Source: Phoronis australis (taxonomy: Eukaryota > Phoronida > Phoronidae). Taken from it: a stretch of 35,850 nt of DNA. The position numbers and the translations under genes are program-made. The stretch lies in NCBI GenBank assembly GCA_002633005.1, contig NMRA01000453.1, positions 146,935 through 182,784 of the forward strand. The letters are read 5' to 3'. Position 1 is the first letter of the stretch. Each line of letters opens with the position of its first letter. A model generated the notes under the pieces. It made no database searches, was not told where the DNA came from, and saw only the letters and a program-made list of their open reading frames with translations. This document shows, piece after piece, positions 20,619-31,169 of this stretch.

Positions 20619-21599
20619 ATGGACGAACCGCAACAACAACAGTCGGGCTCGCAAAGGTCCGAATTTAAGGTGGGATGCAACAAATATCGCCTGATCAGAA
20701 AAATAGGCAGTGGATCATTCGGAGACATATACTTGGCAATGAACGTAACAAATGGAGAGGAAGTTGCAGTAAAACTGGAGCAAGTCAAAGCGCGACATCC
20801 TCAGTTAACTTACGAAAGTAAACTTTACAAAATTCTTCAAGGGGGCGTTGGTATTCCTCATGTGCGGTGGTTTGGAACAGAGAGGGATTACAATATTTTA
20901 ATTATCGATTTACTCGGGCCAAGTCTTGAAGATTTGTTTTGTTTCTGCTCACGCAAATTCACGCTCAAAACTGTACTGATGCTTGCCGACCAAATGATAA
21001 CCCGTGTGGAATATGTTCACAACAAGAACTTCATTCACAGAGATATCAAGCCCGATAATTTCTTAATGGGAATAGGTAGGCACTGTAATAAATTGTACAT
21101 CATAGATTTTGGCCTAGCGAAAAAATACAGAGACACTCGAACGAGAACCCACATTCCGTATCGTGAGGATAAGAATTTGACAGGGACAGCTCGCTACGCA
21201 AGTATCAACGCACACCTTGGTATCGAACAGAGTCGCCGTGACGACATGGAATCTATCGGATACGTACTAATGTACTTTAACCGTGGCAATCTTCCTTGGC
21301 AAGGGCTGAAGGCTGTAACCAAAAAACAAAAGTACGAGAAAATCAGTGAGAAAAAGATGTCTACACCGGTAGAAAGCCTCTGTAAAAGCTTTCCAGCGGA
21401 ATTCGCGATGTATCTTAACTACTGTCGTAATCTCCGATTTGACGAAGCCCCAGACTACATGTACCTTCGACAGTTGTTTCGCATTTTGTTTCGCACGCTC
21501 AACTTTCAATATGATTACACGTTTGACTGGACCATGCTGAAGCAACAAAAAGCAGACGGGGAGTCCAATAAGCCCCAGTCTAGTGCACATGCTCATTAA
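20619..21599 (+). CDS. Casein kinase 1 alpha-like serine/threonine kinase, intronless
   Basis: A single uninterrupted 326-aa frame. CK1-alpha phosphorylates primed and acidic sites, for example beta-catenin in Wnt signalling and Hedgehog-pathway substrates, in cytosol and nucleus. Kinase marks: glycine loop G30-S-G-S-F-G35, Lys52 (EVAVKLE), Glu66 (YESK), catalytic H140-R-D-I-K-P-D-N147, D163-F-G and [19 protein letters not shown] replacing the usual APE motif. [14 protein letters not shown] and [18 protein letters not shown] are near-identical to animal CK1-alpha. The C-terminal tail after WTMLKQQ (about 305) is short. An N-terminal QQQQ is unusual. AATAAA lies at 21681-21686. All catalytic residues are present, so this is not a pseudogene by sequence; lack of introns suggests an expressed retrocopy or testis-type paralogue. 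Confidence 0.95.
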   Translation: MDEPQQQQSGSQRSEFKVGCNKYRLIRKIGSGSFGDIYLAMNVTNGEEVAVKLEQVKARHPQLTYESKLYKILQGGVGIPHVRWFGTERDYNILIIDLLGPSLEDLFCFCSRKFTLKTVLMLADQMITRVEYVHNKNFIHRDIKPDNFLMGIGRHCNKLYIIDFGLAKKYRDTRTRTHIPYREDKNLTGTARYASINAHLGIEQSRRDDMESIGYVLMYFNRGNLPWQGLKAVTKKQKYEKISEKKMSTPVESLCKSFPAEFAMYLNYCRNLRFDEAPDYMYLRQLFRILFRTLNFQYDYTFDWTMLKQQKADGESNKPQSSAHAH

Positions 21600-21680
21600 A
21601 AATCCATCACTATAAAAAGAAAAACATCTCTTCGAATTCCATTGAAATCCTACATTTGATGCTTTTGAAAATACAGTGGC

Positions 21681-21686
21681 AATAAA
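21681..21686 (+). terminator. Candidate polyadenylation signal of the CK1-like gene
   Basis: AATAAA 82 nt after the kinase stop codon. No A-rich tract follows it, so if the gene is a retrocopy its poly(A) scar has decayed. Confidence 0.6.
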
Positions 21687-23090
21687 CACGTGTATGTTAA
21701 AATTCAGGAAATGTTTGAGTCTGAGCTTCGTTTTATCGTGGAAGAAAGTCTATTTGGATGGCGTTTTTTGACAACTGCTCGCCTCGCAATACGTTCCACT
21801 GACTAGCAGTGCAGAGCAGAACTTCCATTAGTGGATGGTTTTCTGTGTTCGGCTTCAGCATAAACTGTTTGCATTTCAACCAAAAGGGGTCGTTGAAAAC
21901 AACACGCGATATTGACAGGTGAATTTCTAGGTCTGCGAGCTAGCTGCCAAAACATGTATTTTCACAAATATTTGGCAATTCTCCAAGAAGGTTACCTTCT
22001 CACGACACAGCTTGAGTTTACCACGTCACAACTAAATTTGGCAAATAAGAGAATGAATTAAAGTCGTGTGCTGTAATGATTTACTTAGGGTTCAGGAATG
22101 CGAACAGTAGGTCTACTGAAAATTGACAACAAGGCACGATTTCTGTAAATTGTGTAATCTAGAAGAGGAATTCGGAAGTTCAACGACAAAAGTTTACCGA
22201 AACTGTCGTGAAATCATGATGTCATTGACCTCAGCTTAAGTGGAGTCCTGGGGTTTCCGACCATCCGATATTTCAATCAACTTAGTTGTCAAAGTTGGCC
22301 GCCAGTGCAAGTATGAGGCTACTGCGGGTGGGTGGAGTATTTAGTCTATCTAGTGTTAAATGATACACTGCAAAGTGATTTTGCAAGTACAACATGCATT
22401 GAACCATTTGATGGGTATGCAGTACAAGCCACCTGACCGTCGGTATGGGGCGGAAATAGCCTTGTGGTGCTAGATCCGGAGTTCATAACGCCCACCAGTT
22501 TATATATTTCCAATGCCTTTGAACAATGGATAGTTCCGATAAACGTAGTTAGGCCACTCCCCCCATAGTTACCGTTCTGTAAAGTCCAACAAGCCCAAAG
22601 AATGTATGGTGGAAGTCACTTATGCGAGGTTTGCGTTCCGTAGACCTCAGAAGTTAGCTTAGTGCACTTAGGCCAAAAAAACTTCGCTTATGGAACAGTA
22701 ACTGAATTCAGTCCGAGAACCATAATTCAACATTCCAGATTCATTGGCTGCGATTTTGCTACAAGGTACAAGCTCCTGCATGACTCGCGGTTTCCCAGTT
22801 TCGCTTTTCTCTTATGAAACTTGGTTTAAGGAGTCACCGAATCTGTGAGTTCTTCACGATGTTTCACAGAAATTCTTACTGAGTATGAAGAAAGGACTAC
22901 TGAGTATTTATGGCGGCACTGGGCCATTACTGGACCCGTTATTGTCTTAAGGATCCACTTTTAACATTGTCAGTACTGGCCAAGCACACCATTGGGCCGG
23001 TAAATGGTTGCGACAAATACGGCCAATAATTGTCCGGTCTACTGAGTCCTTGAGCAATTTTACACCGGTGTCAACCATGTGTTTTCTCAG

Positions 23091-23257
23091 ATACCCCATA
23101 AACTCGCGAGTTAACACCCTGGGCGTTTAAACTGGGAAACCCTGGGACAGGATGGTAGGCGATTACCCAAGCAGTGGGCGCTTAAACCGAAAATTGGCAA
23201 AAGTGGGGGTGAGTGATTACCCGAGCATGGGGGTTAACCCGCGAGTTTACGGTACTA
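23091..23257. mobile_element. Small inverted-repeat element (MITE)
   Basis: The left end reads TACCCCATAAACTCGCGAG then TTAACACCC. The right end, reverse-complemented, reads TACCGTAAACTCGCGGG then TTAACCCCC. They match well after a 2-base indel. Inside, GGTAGGCGATTACCCAAGC and the right-side GGTGAGTGATTACCCGAGC are a second related direct pair. About 167 bp, no coding capacity, target duplication unclear. Confidence 0.65.
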
Positions 23258-23430
23258 TAAACCTTGGACATTTCTCAAAATCGTACTTGTATACGCATAT
23301 TTGCATTGTTTGAGTTTGAACCTGACGTATTCTAAGAAAGCTCCCGAACGTGACTTTCGTAGACCCACCGACAGTAGTGTGCAGAACGGGGCGGCGGCCG
23401 ACGGGAGCGACGACGCAGGGCATCCACATT

Positions 23431-23447
23431 GGGGGGGGGAGGGGGGG
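23431..23447 (+). repeat. G-run, possible quadruplex former
   Basis: Nine Gs, an A, then seven Gs, flanked by ATT and CACCCAAT. The tract could form a G-quadruplex or slip during replication. No gene context. Confidence 0.5.
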
Positions 23448-24271
23448 CACCCAATCATTATGAATAAACGTTAAGAAATTGTGACTGGTTCAGCTGTAGC
23501 TATATTAAATAAAGTTTCTATTTTATGTTTCACCTTTTTTACTCAGTACTAGGGTTCACAGTGAATTTGAATAGAGCAGAGGGGCATTCAGTAAAAAATC
23601 GCCCCGGACATCACTAAACCTCTGCACGCTACTGCCCAACGATGGCTTTAGCACTGTAGTGAAGAAGGCAATATGATTGTGTTGGGGACTGGATCCACGG
23701 CCTAGTCAATCTGTTTTTGACTGTTTCTTTCAAAAAGAAGGATTTTCGAGACTAAATGCCAAACTTCTATTCACATTCAATCAAAAGCACCCCAGAAAAC
23801 TGCTTAAAGTTAGGAGGAGAAAAATTCAACGACCCACCCCTACATCTGCCTATCTGATCACAAAATTAATTTCATTGTGGAAACCTATGGATTTCTGTTA
23901 GCGTAAAGCTGTAGTCCTGAGACTCAATGTTGGCTCGCATGCTTCCAAGTGCAGACCAAAGATACTGTACTCAGACACCAGTAGCTTCCTCTTTTGCAGA
24001 CCGTGGGAGTTTAACCTTTTAACACTTCCCTACTATTTATTATTAAATCCACTTGAACAGCTATTAATAGAGAGAATACAAGAATGTTCTAACATATACA
24101 TGTGATAATAGAATCTGCAGGCAATGTAATTCGTTGCCACGAGCTGTTTATACCCTGGTGTCTTCACTTGTCAAACCAAATTTGCAGGGGCGTCACTGGA
24201 TAAGTGGGACAAATGAAGGTAAAAGGGGCGGAGAAGGGCGGCAATGAGATCTTGAAGTTTGTGTGTGGAAA

Positions 24272-24393
24272 AATTTACAGTCATACCACAACGTGTGAAA
24301 AAACCTAAAGGTGCATTTCCATTTGTTTAGGAGGCTGTACTCTTACAAAATTGGTCTCGCAACATTCCTTACCAACAAAAACATCGAAACCAT
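24272..24393 (+). repeat. Sequence duplicated across the N gap, left copy
   Basis: Starts AATTTACAGTCATACCAC and ends ACATCG(A)AACCAT. It recurs at 24858-24979 with one observed mismatch. Most of it also belongs to the diverged dispersed repeat on the opposite strand. Confidence 0.9.
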
Positions 24394-24500
24394 CATGACT
24401 CCAGAAGAAAACGGGTTGGCCAAATAAAACTGTGAATTCGAAAAAAGTGGGGCATGTACGCATTGCTTGTGATTTATTTAGCTGGTCATTGGGTAAAAGT
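24305..24500 (-). repeat. Dispersed repeat family, copy C
   Basis: On the minus strand it carries CAATGCGTACATG, CGAATTC, TGGCCAAC, GTTTTCTT and GATGTTTTTGTTGGTAA in the same order as 31170-31425. The right half is repeated after the N gap. Confidence 0.65.
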
Positions 24501-24782
24501 TTACGAATGAATGAGAGATTCAACTCAAAATTATACAATTTAAAGTGTGATACCAGTATATTGGACAGCTATTGTTAAGATTTCTTCGAAAAAAAATGTG
24601 AGTCTTCATACCACATAAAAGTATTTTCATTTTCGTGTCTATTTTTGACGAACTGTATGTCAAACGCTTATCACTTCGCCGGCTTCGTCTCGTGATGCAA
24701 CGCGCATTCTCTTGTTTTAGTTAGAAATGTGACATCTTGATCTACTGACCTGAAAGTGGATGAAAAGATGTAGTGATCATTG

Positions 24783-24857
24783 NNNNNNNNNNNNNNNNNN
24801 NNNNNNNNNNNNNNNNNNNNNNNNNNNNNNNNNNNNNNNNNNNNNNNNNNNNNNNNN
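24783..24857. other. Assembly gap (75 Ns)
   Basis: Seventy-five consecutive Ns. Sequence immediately right of it repeats sequence about 390 bp to its left, so the true gap size and structure are uncertain. Confidence 0.98.
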
Positions 24858-24979
24858 AATTTACAGTCATACCACAACGTGTGAAAAAACCTAAAGGTGC
24901 ATTTCCATTTGTTTAGGAGGCTGTACTCTTACAAAATTGGTCTCGCAACATTCCTTACCAACAAAAACATCGGAACCAT
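24858..24979 (+). repeat. Sequence duplicated across the N gap, right copy
   Basis: Begins at the first base after the gap and matches 24272-24393. After ACCAT the two copies diverge completely. This fits either a real duplication or a collapsed repeat or haplotype joined wrongly. Confidence 0.9.
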
Positions 24980-26181
24980 GTTTGTGATTGCCACGATCTT
25001 TTAAAAAACGGTGAATATGACATTTATTCGGGAAATTCGCGTCCAGGTCAAGAAGAGATTTCATGACAGCGTATCTAAATTTCAGTTAAGATCCCCTGAA
25101 CCCCAATCCCGAATCAGCATAAACTAAGCATTGCACTAAGATTACACACTCGCATCCCTGAGCTCCTTACACGCGCTCGTATCCGGTGATCTAATTCTAG
25201 TCCCGGGCACCCAAAATTGGAGTTTGGTCACCGTTCTTTAATTTTATTTTTTAAGGAAAAATTACCAGTCATATACACTGGTACAAAGGCATGCATGTGT
25301 ATACTGATTCAAGTATTTTACATCTAAGTTTAAACCTCACGCGTTTTTTCTAGCGTAGTTTCTAAATGCAAATTATAATGAAATTGTATTATTGAACACA
25401 TTGGTCCATTTGTCCGTAAACTGGCTAATATAACCGTTTTCAAGGTAAATATAGTTTTTTTTTCTAAATTGTAATTTTGATATTTTCTTTTATATTTCGA
25501 TCAATGGCCGCACATTCTCAAGAATTCTTTTTATTTAGAGTTATTCTGGGTAGATTAACAAAAGAGAAACATTAAGGGTGTGGTTCGGTTGATTTATTTT
25601 TTGTCTTGATGCTCAGATTATACGTTTCTTGTTTTTAAAATTTCGTTTAATTTACCCACAATCTTGAACCATACGATGAGCGTTAGTGGAAAATTGCTCA
25701 GCAAATGTGTTCCATATAAAGTTATTATTTTTCTGAACAATACCGTAAATGATCACCCTTTTATTTGGCCCAGTCACCAGTCACCTTTTCAGTTGGTTGC
25801 GACCAGTTAACCTAGACAGACATGTTTGCACTGAACTTCAGCCAAACTGCATATGGAAGAGGAAATGTAAAGAGCCTGCCTTTGCGACGCTATTTAAGTT
25901 TGGTGCAGTAATTTCATTTAAATAATTCATCGATTTTTAAAAGCCGAAGAGTAGACTACGTTAAATTTTCTGAAAAACGACAAGGAGATTTAAGTAAAGA
26001 CTATTAGGCTTCTTACACGCCGTATGTTGGTCACGTAAGCTGGCCTATAGCTAAGTTATGGCATGTCTCTGTCCCGACACTGGCGTAAATCCGGGACTTT
26101 CTACTAATCTTGAAGACTCTCTAGTTCACACACGATATGGTTCCTATTTATTGAGTAACTGGATTTCTGTAATTGACAGGT

Positions 26182-26265
26182 GGCCTAGTTAGCTCAGTCG
26201 GCTAGAACGTCCAGTCTGCACAAATAAGCAGAAAGTCCCGCGTTTGTAACAGAGAGGGATTGTTT
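26182..26265 (+). repeat. tRNA-derived SINE relic
   Basis: GGCCTAGTTAGCTCAGTCGG contains a perfect internal A box (TAGCTCAGTCGG, 26190-26201). TCTGC-ACAAATAA-GCAGA resembles an anticodon stem-loop, with an 8-base loop. The B-box position (CGCGTTTGTAAC) is decayed from GGTTCGAATCC. There is no matching acceptor stem, so it is not a working tRNA. Confidence 0.4.
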
Positions 26266-26634
26266 CCTACTTTAAAACCATATGCTAGGTGACGTGACCA
26301 ACATGTGACGTGTGAGAAAACTAACAAATGACCCTATCAACGTGGTGATTTATAAAAGCTCAGTCATATTAGAAGAATTTATTTCATCGAAAAATGTAAA
26401 TTCGTAGTGTTGAGGAAACCATCAATCGTTAGGCGGAGTTTTTTACAATCATTTGTGACCAGACTGACAGGATCATGATTAACCAAGCCTCGTCAATTTT
26501 AGCGTATGGTGTGGACACACCATGTATTGGAGCCTAGTTTCTGGAACCGTTGGGTTAAAATGAGTGCGAAACGCCCGAACTAAAGAAGATTGCTGCTGTA
26601 AAGGCAAAAATACGACAAGAGTCAATTTATAAAT

Positions 26635-26640
26635 TTTATT
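26635..26640 (-). terminator. Candidate polyadenylation signal of the NTR/TIMP-like gene
   Basis: TTTATT on the plus strand is AATAAA on the minus strand, about 360 nt past the stop. It is the first canonical hexamer downstream. Confidence 0.4.
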
Positions 26641-26759
26641 TCACAAATATACTCCATGTTCAATAAAAACAGGACCAATTTTTTATAAACTTATATACAG
26701 TTTTTAGCAAAAAAAAAACAACACGACAACATTATATTACGTAAACATAGTTAACACTA

Positions 26760-26909
26760 GGGCTGGGTTGCATAAATTTCAAAACTTATCCGCTGCATAA
26801 GTTCGTTTTTGCATGGCGTTAAATACATTGTTCAACACTAGCAAAGTGATGCCTGAAAGTGCAACGTCATTGTTGCTCTCCATAATGTAACTGTTATGCA
26901 ACCGGGCCC
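26760..26909. mobile_element. Small inverted-repeat element in the NTR/TIMP-like 3' UTR
   Basis: GGGCTGGGTTGCATAA at the left and GGGCCCGGTTGCATAA (reverse-complemented) at the right agree at 14 of 16 positions. The element is about 150 bp and noncoding. If the polyadenylation signal at 26635 is used, this element lies in the 3' UTR. Confidence 0.65.
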
Positions 26910-26997
26910 AGAACGTTTTATCACAGCCAAATATTCGCGGTCTTTAGGAACATTACAGTCACACCCATTGTGGCTAGAAAAACGTAAGGAATTACAT

Positions 26998-27687
26998 CTA
27001 GGGCTCTATAACATTTCTGATTCTGTTTTCCCGGCGGTCCACCTTTTCTACTCTTTCATTGGCGTATATCGAAAAGAAATTTTGACTATTTCCTTCGCGA
27101 ATCTCCGACGGATTCGCCTCCCTCTGCAAGTTATCAGACGAGACAACGTTCGCGCAAATGCCGTCGCTTCTCAGAGAAGCGAACGTTGAATGCATCATTC
27201 GACAACCTTCTGACTGCGTCAGTCCTGGGGACAGTTCGGTTCCTTCCGGCATTCTTATTTCAGAAACTGAACAAAGTCCGGCTGCTCGTCTCATGCTTCT
27301 TTCAGTTGCTTCCACGGCGGAATTCTGCATGGTGAATCGATGGATATGATATTGGCCATTTCTTCTCTTTAAGCCAGCGATGTACTTGTGACCTGGTTCA
27401 AGCCGAGTTTCGTCGCACGAATGGGACTGGATTGGGTTGTGAATCGTAATTGTTCTCGGGATCTCAGACTCCGGTTCATCGTTGCGAAGAATGCATTCCA
27501 CGCGGAATTTCCCCCTTGTACGATGAGTATGCACATCCATGAATGTCGTCCTTGTGTACTCGCCGTACACCATAATATCAAATTTGTCCATTAACTGTAA
27601 AGGACTCATCCGCGGATACATGCCCGGCATCACCATACAGGAGTGCGCAGCACCACACAACAGAAAAGCCACGAAGACCGACAACAT
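26998..27687 (-). CDS. Secreted NTR/TIMP-like protein
   Basis: A 229-aa frame starting at a minus-strand ATG with A at -3. Residues 1-16 form a signal peptide (hydrophobic VFVAFLLCGAA, A-H-S before the cut) that leaves Cys17 as the mature N-terminus, as in TIMPs. NTR-type features: KFDIMVYGEY, GKFRVECILRN, a C91 segment, LEPGHKYIAGLKRRNGQYHI and TMQNSAVEATER, resembling invertebrate netrin-like domains. Mature cysteines are C17, C65, C91, C139, C162 and C178, enough for three disulfides. The TIMP C-x-C start is missing (C-M-V), and the C-terminal TIMP domain is not recognisable; the tail is charged (EKVDRRENRIRN). Metalloproteinase inhibition is possible through Cys17 but unproven. The coding part is one exon; an intron lies in the 5' UTR. 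Extracellular role inferred. Confidence 0.8.
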   Translation of the reverse strand: MLSVFVAFLLCGAAHSCMVMPGMYPRMSPLQLMDKFDIMVYGEYTRTTFMDVHTHRTRGKFRVECILRNDEPESEIPRTITIHNPIQSHSCDETRLEPGHKYIAGLKRRNGQYHIHRFTMQNSAVEATERSMRRAAGLCSVSEIRMPEGTELSPGLTQSEGCRMMHSTFASLRSDGICANVVSSDNLQREANPSEIREGNSQNFFSIYANERVEKVDRRENRIRNVIEP

Positions 27688-27700
27688 CTTGATATTTATG

Positions 27701-28513
27701 CTGGAAAAAAGTAAAACATATGTTTGAGTCTGACGTAAAACAGGCTTGTTTGACAGAGTATTAAAAACAATTTAAAAAGAGTATAAATACTTGCTACCGT
27801 GAAAGCTAGCAGCACTGCCTATTAACGCATAAAAAGCTCGTGTTTCGAGTCTCAATCATGATAACTTCTGACAAAAAACAATGGCGAATTTTATTTATGA
27901 AGTTGGTTACGTTATTGTCAGAAAATTGGTGTTTGGAAAGTACGACAATTTTTAATTTTACTTGTCCATATCAAGCCCATGTCCCGACCCATCTATTTTC
28001 TACAAAACGATCAATTTCGTAAAATTTTAATCTTCTCGTGACGATTAGGACTTCTGGCAGAAGTTGTATTAAATTTGTCAAACATGCTGTAAACACAGAC
28101 GGACGTTTCCACTCAATAACTTTAACACGATCTTAGTATTGGTTGGAATACTCAACAACTAAAAACATATGCCTTGAAACTTTTCTGAGCTATTATAGAA
28201 GTGATGTTCCTCCACAATCAGATATTTACCACAGAGTGCCAAAAAGCAGTTTTGACAAGGCTGGCTTCAATAATTTGGTTGTTTCGCTTCAATATCTAAT
28301 GACCTCTTTTTTTCTGTGGCACAAGTCAATTGATGCCATAGCATGAGAAATTTGGAGAGCAATTAGTTGGTATTCATCATTGCAGTTCATGATTTTCATG
28401 TTTTCGTGTTCAACAAGATATAACACATTTTCAAAAATGTTCGCGAATTACGAAAATATGTTGCCAACTGTCATGCTATACAAAACACATTTCTCAAATA
28501 CAAAAACACTTAC
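27701..28513 (-). other. 5' UTR intron of the NTR/TIMP-like gene
   Basis: On the minus strand the donor reads TTATCCG|GTAAGTG at 28514/28513 and the acceptor reads TTACTTTTTTCCAG|CATAAAT at 27701/27700, only 13 nt before the ATG. The intron is 813 nt and no embedded feature is seen. Confidence 0.75.
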
Positions 28514-28570
28514 CGGATAACAAGATACAGTGAATCTCTAGAAATCTCTCGAGTACAGAACTTGTTGTCT
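28514..28570 (-). other. 5' UTR exon 1 of the NTR/TIMP-like gene
   Basis: Predicted from the initiator-like TTCAGAC (A at 28570) to the strong donor at 28514. It holds no ATG-initiated frame of note. The boundaries are inferred from promoter and splice signals, not from transcripts. Confidence 0.6.
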
Positions 28571-28602
28571 GAAGTTTTCTCTCTGACTCTCCAACTTATA
28601 TA
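28570..28602 (-). promoter_or_regulatory. TATA-box promoter of the NTR/TIMP-like gene
   Basis: The minus strand reads TATATAAG at 28602-28595, followed about 32 nt later by the initiator-like TTCAGAC. This is ideal TATA-to-start spacing. AP-1-like sequences with one mismatch (TGAGTCG, TGATTCA) occur on one or other strand upstream, which would suit an inducible secreted protein but are not diagnostic. Confidence 0.65.
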
Positions 28603-31169
28603 CCCAACCAAAATGAGTGGGGTTAATTGGATTAGATGAGTCGACCTTAGCGACTGGTACGAGGCAGACGCTGTTAACCAGTTATGATTCATCATCCGCT
28701 TCCCAGAAGTAAACTAGCACGTTTCGTGATTATGTAGGTCGACAAAAGCCATATTCGGGTGGGCAATAACTATTAAATAATGTCAGATTTTACAAAAATG
28801 TGGAAGGAAATCTAGTTAGGAGAGACGTGCTAAATTAAGTGGGAGAAATATTTCTGAATTCTTCTTCGAGTATGCTGAATGTAAGTGAAATTCACACCCA
28901 ATCGGGTTTCCGAATAAGATCGTGAACAACCGATTTTCCGAAAATGCCGTCGTCGGAGACATTTCGGGTGTAGTTTATTTCCTACTTCAAGTGGATGGGT
29001 TTTATTGTTCTCAGACTATATTTCGCGAAGTTAACTAATGGGTAATTCTAACTCAACAGTAAATAAAACCATGGATTCCGGCATGTTTTGGTCTTCGCTA
29101 AAAGGGAAACCCCAAAACTGAATAAGTCCGTGGTAAGAAGCATGGCTCTTTTTCAGAGTAGCAGTTGTGCACAAACTATCGACGTTTCATTTGGCCTGTG
29201 AACATTAAAAATCCATTCAGTCAAATGACGGAAGGTGCGTGTTAAAGGTCTATGTAAAAAGTTCACTAGATTAAAATTATATCTCCTGGGTAAAGTAGCA
29301 GCCAAAAATACCCGAAAGTGGATTTAGCCATTTTAGGTCACAAAATCAGTGTCATAATGTTTTTTTTTACAATGGCAGAATTTGATTTCCGTTACCAATG
29401 AGACCGTGGTAATATTTTAAACCCCTAAACATTTTCATAAGAATTCAACTTTGAAAACTTAACAACGGCTGTGAGTGACTCTATAAGTGAGTGTTCACCC
29501 ATCTTGCATTGCAAAAAATAACTTTGATTTATACCACTACAGTTTCAAAACTGATTTCAGGGCTTTGAAAAAATGACGGTTATTCGCTGCTGACGTTAGA
29601 CTCTACAAGGTGGCTTGTTACGGTGTGTCATTTGATGCACGGAGCATCGTTCCAAAGTATAACTAACTGTCAGTTATATGCAATCGCTAGAAATCGCTTC
29701 TAATCTGAGTACGGTAAGGAACTACCAAACACAAAGTTTATAGCGCTACGTGGCCTATATCAGTTCGCTTCTTGAATGAAGCGCTCCTCTATATAGCCTC
29801 ACGGCAAGTTTACTACACGTACAAACGTGCTGCAACAGGGTTCGTTGGTAAATTATCTCAAACTGCAAGAGAATGATAATTAACACTGGCGTCAAGCGTA
29901 ACTTTCTTTGAACTGATTTTGTTTCCTATTCCTACAACAACTAGTCCTGGAAATCACGGTTCTGGGCGTAAACAAGTTAACAATGACTTGATTTCATCAG
30001 CCGCAGTAGGGGTCGAAGTTTGACCACAACATGTGTATGATATGTTGAAAAACCGAACATCGTGCGGTTCTGTTCACATCCATGTTGTCTTGCTTTGGGG
30101 TCTAAATGTTTATTATTAGTTTGTAAAACACGTGAATAGTGCATTTGGTCTACCAAAGAAACAAAGCCCCTTCTATGTTGGACGAACATTTTACAAACAC
30201 CAACGTTTTTGTCAACTTCCACAATTGCTTACCTGAAGTACCAGTACACTGTACACGCAGCAGGTTACGCATTTGATATTCATTTATTATATGGCCGGTA
30301 TGGTTTATAATTACACTTTCAGAGGTTACGTAATTTATAGAAATACCCAATTTGGCTTATATTGGTCACTTTGATAGAATTTTCTAGCAATTAAGATGTT
30401 CAAGGTATTCATGCATAATGTTTTCTATTACATCTTAAATTGTCTATTCGGTCCACGTTATTCACAGTTTACATTTAGTTACAGATTGTGTAATACTGAT
30501 TACTATCGCGTACATACCACCGACTACCCGAAACGAGGGCGTTAGTCCACAGAAAAAAATAAAATGGAAATTCTGTATACAAGTACATGAGAATAAAACC
30601 TGCCTATATAAAAACGGAATTGCCCAGAAAGCAGATCCCAGTTTTGATACAATCAATCTTCTTCGATTTTCCACTAGTTTGCCTAAGTGTGTGGGAAAAG
30701 TTCAATTTAGGTCACAATATGTACAGTTCAATACCAACACGCCAAAAACTGTATACAAAATGTCGGATAACTAATAAGTCAAGTAGATAAATAGGCCCAC
30801 TCCGAGAGGGAACTTTGAGGATGCTGCCACTATATTTATGAGTTTAAAAATTTGAAGATGACCATGTTAAAATAAAAAAATATCAGTAGCAGCGCCGTGG
30901 AACGGTTACTCGCTTTCAGTGGCTCATCTATTTATGCTTAAATAATTTCCAATTTCGTGGAATATGCTGTAAACTAGACTTTATGAAAAACGACTACCAG
31001 ATATTTTAAAAACTTTCACCCTAACTTCAAAAAGTAGGCCCCACTAGCTACTGTCTCCTTCTGGTCGGTATCATTATCATTATCTATTAAACTGAATTTC
31101 ACCGTGCTTAGCTGACTTAAAAAATCTCATAAAACCGATATCATGTTATCCCTTTACCGTGATAGTTAT

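Larger units (their letters stand above)
21600..26634. other. Intergenic region without a recognised gene
   Basis: About 5 kb with no protein family recognised on either strand. It contains an inverted-repeat element (23091-23257), a G-rich run (23431-23447), the N gap with duplicated flanks, a diverged repeat (24305-24500) and a tRNA-like SINE relic (26182-26265). The 25000-26150 stretch is plain AT-rich DNA with nothing seen. Confidence 0.5.

Noticed and set aside
21267-21689. 140-codon minus-strand frame
   Set aside because: Antisense shadow of the CK1-alpha-like kinase.
24180-24240. CAGGGGCGTCACTGG as the end of a hAT-like element
   Set aside because: No matching opposite end within reach; a single 15-bp similarity is not enough.
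27158-27349. Plus-strand frames across the NTR/TIMP-like gene
   Set aside because: Shadows of the minus-strand coding exon, which has a signal peptide, NTR features and promoter support.
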